From Hydrogenothermaceae bacterium (lineage in GTDB: Bacteria; Aquificota; Aquificae; Hydrogenothermales; Hydrogenothermaceae): a DNA stretch of 5,839 bases. The notes under the pieces are model-generated. The model was not told where the DNA came from. It did not search any database and saw only the letters and a list, made by a program, of their open reading frames with translations. Made by a program: the position numbers and the translations under genes. How positions within the stretch are numbered: the first letter of the stretch is position 1; the number at the start of each line of letters is the position of its first letter. This document shows, one piece after another, positions 5,008 through 5,839 of the stretch. The stretch is taken from NCBI GenBank assembly GCA_026984415.1, contig JALSSE010000002.1, positions 1 to 5,839 on the forward strand, written 5' to 3'.

Positions 5008-5839
5008 TCATTTAATTAAATAATTATTTCTGTAAAAATCAAGTAAAGTTTTAAATACAAAAATCAGTTCTTTCTCTTTTAATCCTGTTCCTATTTTCTT
5101 TATTTCTTTTAAATCCTCTAAAGAATTACCTTCTCCATGGTTAACACCAAATGCAGTATCAAAAACATCCCTACCTCTTACAAACATCTGGGTTAAAACA
5201 ACCTGCAAATATTTTCCATCCAATCCATACGCCCTCTCTTTAGAAGGTAAAAATAACTTTTGCTTAATAGAATTGTTTAAATTTAAATAACCTATGTATT
5301 CGGGGTTTGTAAGGATATTATTAGTTGAAGTTATTTTTAAACGTTCCTTTGCCTCTGTAAACATAAGTTCTTCACTTCCTTTTACACATTTTTCAGTCCC
5401 ATCATTTAATTTAATAAACCTTTCATAACCTAAAATTCTACAAACACCTTCAAAATTACTTCTAAAGTGGTCTATTCCATCTGCCATTGCAAAATAAAAC
5501 TGGTACTCTCCGTAATCCTCTGGATTGTACTTTTTAGCTATCGGTTTTAAAAATTCAGAAGCAGATGTATCTTCTATCTCTTTTAACTTTTCAGCCCAGT
5601 ATTTTATATCGTACACATCATTTGAATAACTATAATCTGTATCTTTCCATCCTGTAGATTTTGGCAGTTTCCTCCAGAAAGAAAAAGTATTATCAACTGT
5701 TCCACTGATAGCTCCATGACAGGACATACAGAAAGCCATTTCCTCTTCTGATTGAGGTCTTAAATATCCATTTTTATCTTCAATCCAACCACCCATAAGC
5801 CATGTTTCAGGGTCATTAGGCATTAGTCCTTTATCGTAA
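5008..5839 (-). CDS. c-type cytochrome-like protein, N-terminus outside window
   Basis: The frame is open from the right edge of the window to TGA 5010-5008, with about 276 visible residues. An ATG at 5823 is in frame, but codons continue upstream (YDKGL before it) and there is no SD there, so the true start and any signal peptide lie outside. One haem c attachment motif is clear: CMSCH, in MAFCMSCHGA about 40 residues into the visible part. The protein should therefore be exported and carry covalent haem. The remaining roughly 235 residues contain no second CxxCH. They are rich in charged and aromatic residues, with a few Met and His that could be the distal ligand. I do not recognise the family. 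More haem motifs may lie upstream. No redox partner gene is visible. Leftward transcription would end at the terminator 4822-4848. Confidence 0.7.
   Translation of the reverse strand, partial: YDKGLMPNDPETWLMGGWIEDKNGYLRPQSEEEMAFCMSCHGAISGTVDNTFSFWRKLPKSTGWKDTDYSYSNDVYDIKYWAEKLKEIEDTSASEFLKPIAKKYNPEDYGEYQFYFAMADGIDHFRSNFEGVCRILGYERFIKLNDGTEKCVKGSEELMFTEAKERLKITSTNNILTNPEYIGYLNLNNSIKQKLFLPSKERAYGLDGKYLQVVLTQMFVRGRDVFDTAFGVNHGEGNSLEDLKEIKKIGTGLKEKELIFVFKTLLDFYRNNYLIK

Noticed and set aside
1..5839. CRISPR array, tRNA, rRNA, insertion sequence or defence cassette
   Set aside because: I saw no regularly spaced repeats, no tRNA-like cloverleaf or rRNA segment, and no transposase or defence-type protein.

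Overview
The window is AT-rich (roughly 30% GC by eye) and tightly packed, with genes on both strands. A class 1B (SpeH-type) AdoMet decarboxylase, a c-type cytochrome, ordinary housekeeping genes and strong AT bias suggest a small, compact, probably thermophilic bacterium. A Hydrogenothermaceae/Aquificales member such as Sulfurihydrogenibium would fit. This is inference from composition and protein flavour; no rRNA or other decisive marker is present.

Layout from left to right. (1) Positions 1-562, plus strand: the C-terminal part of a TIGR01212/YhcC-type radical SAM protein. (2) Leftward pair: a pyridoxamine-phosphate-oxidase-like flavin-binding protein (559-996), with speH upstream of it (1060-1467). 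(3) The speH leader (about 1468-1563), which holds an SD-equipped 31-codon upstream ORF that runs out of frame across the speH ribosome binding site and start. (4) tsaE (1687-2130), divergent from speH. (5) A leftward class I SAM methyltransferase (2133-2762). (6) Rightward comF (2792-3451), then the UDP-glucose 6-dehydrogenase gene (3491-4816). (7) A 191-bp gap with a leftward-facing intrinsic terminator and a possible small RNA. (8) A leftward c-type cytochrome gene (5008 to the right edge) whose 5' end lies outside the window.

The genes do not form one pathway. They serve polyamine synthesis (speH), tRNA t6A modification (tsaE), envelope sugar-nucleotide supply (UGD), a phosphoribosyltransferase-fold ComF protein and a periplasmic haem protein. 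Convergent genes abut or overlap at their stop codons (559-562 and 2130/2133), and divergent genes share very short promoter regions.

No defence system, mobile element, CRISPR array, tRNA or rRNA was seen. The signals least explained by ordinary annotation are the speH leader, which resembles in layout (not necessarily ancestry) the overlapping uORFs that control eukaryotic AdoMet decarboxylases, a probably leaderless comF transcript, and a GC-rich island beside the terminator at 4828-4848.
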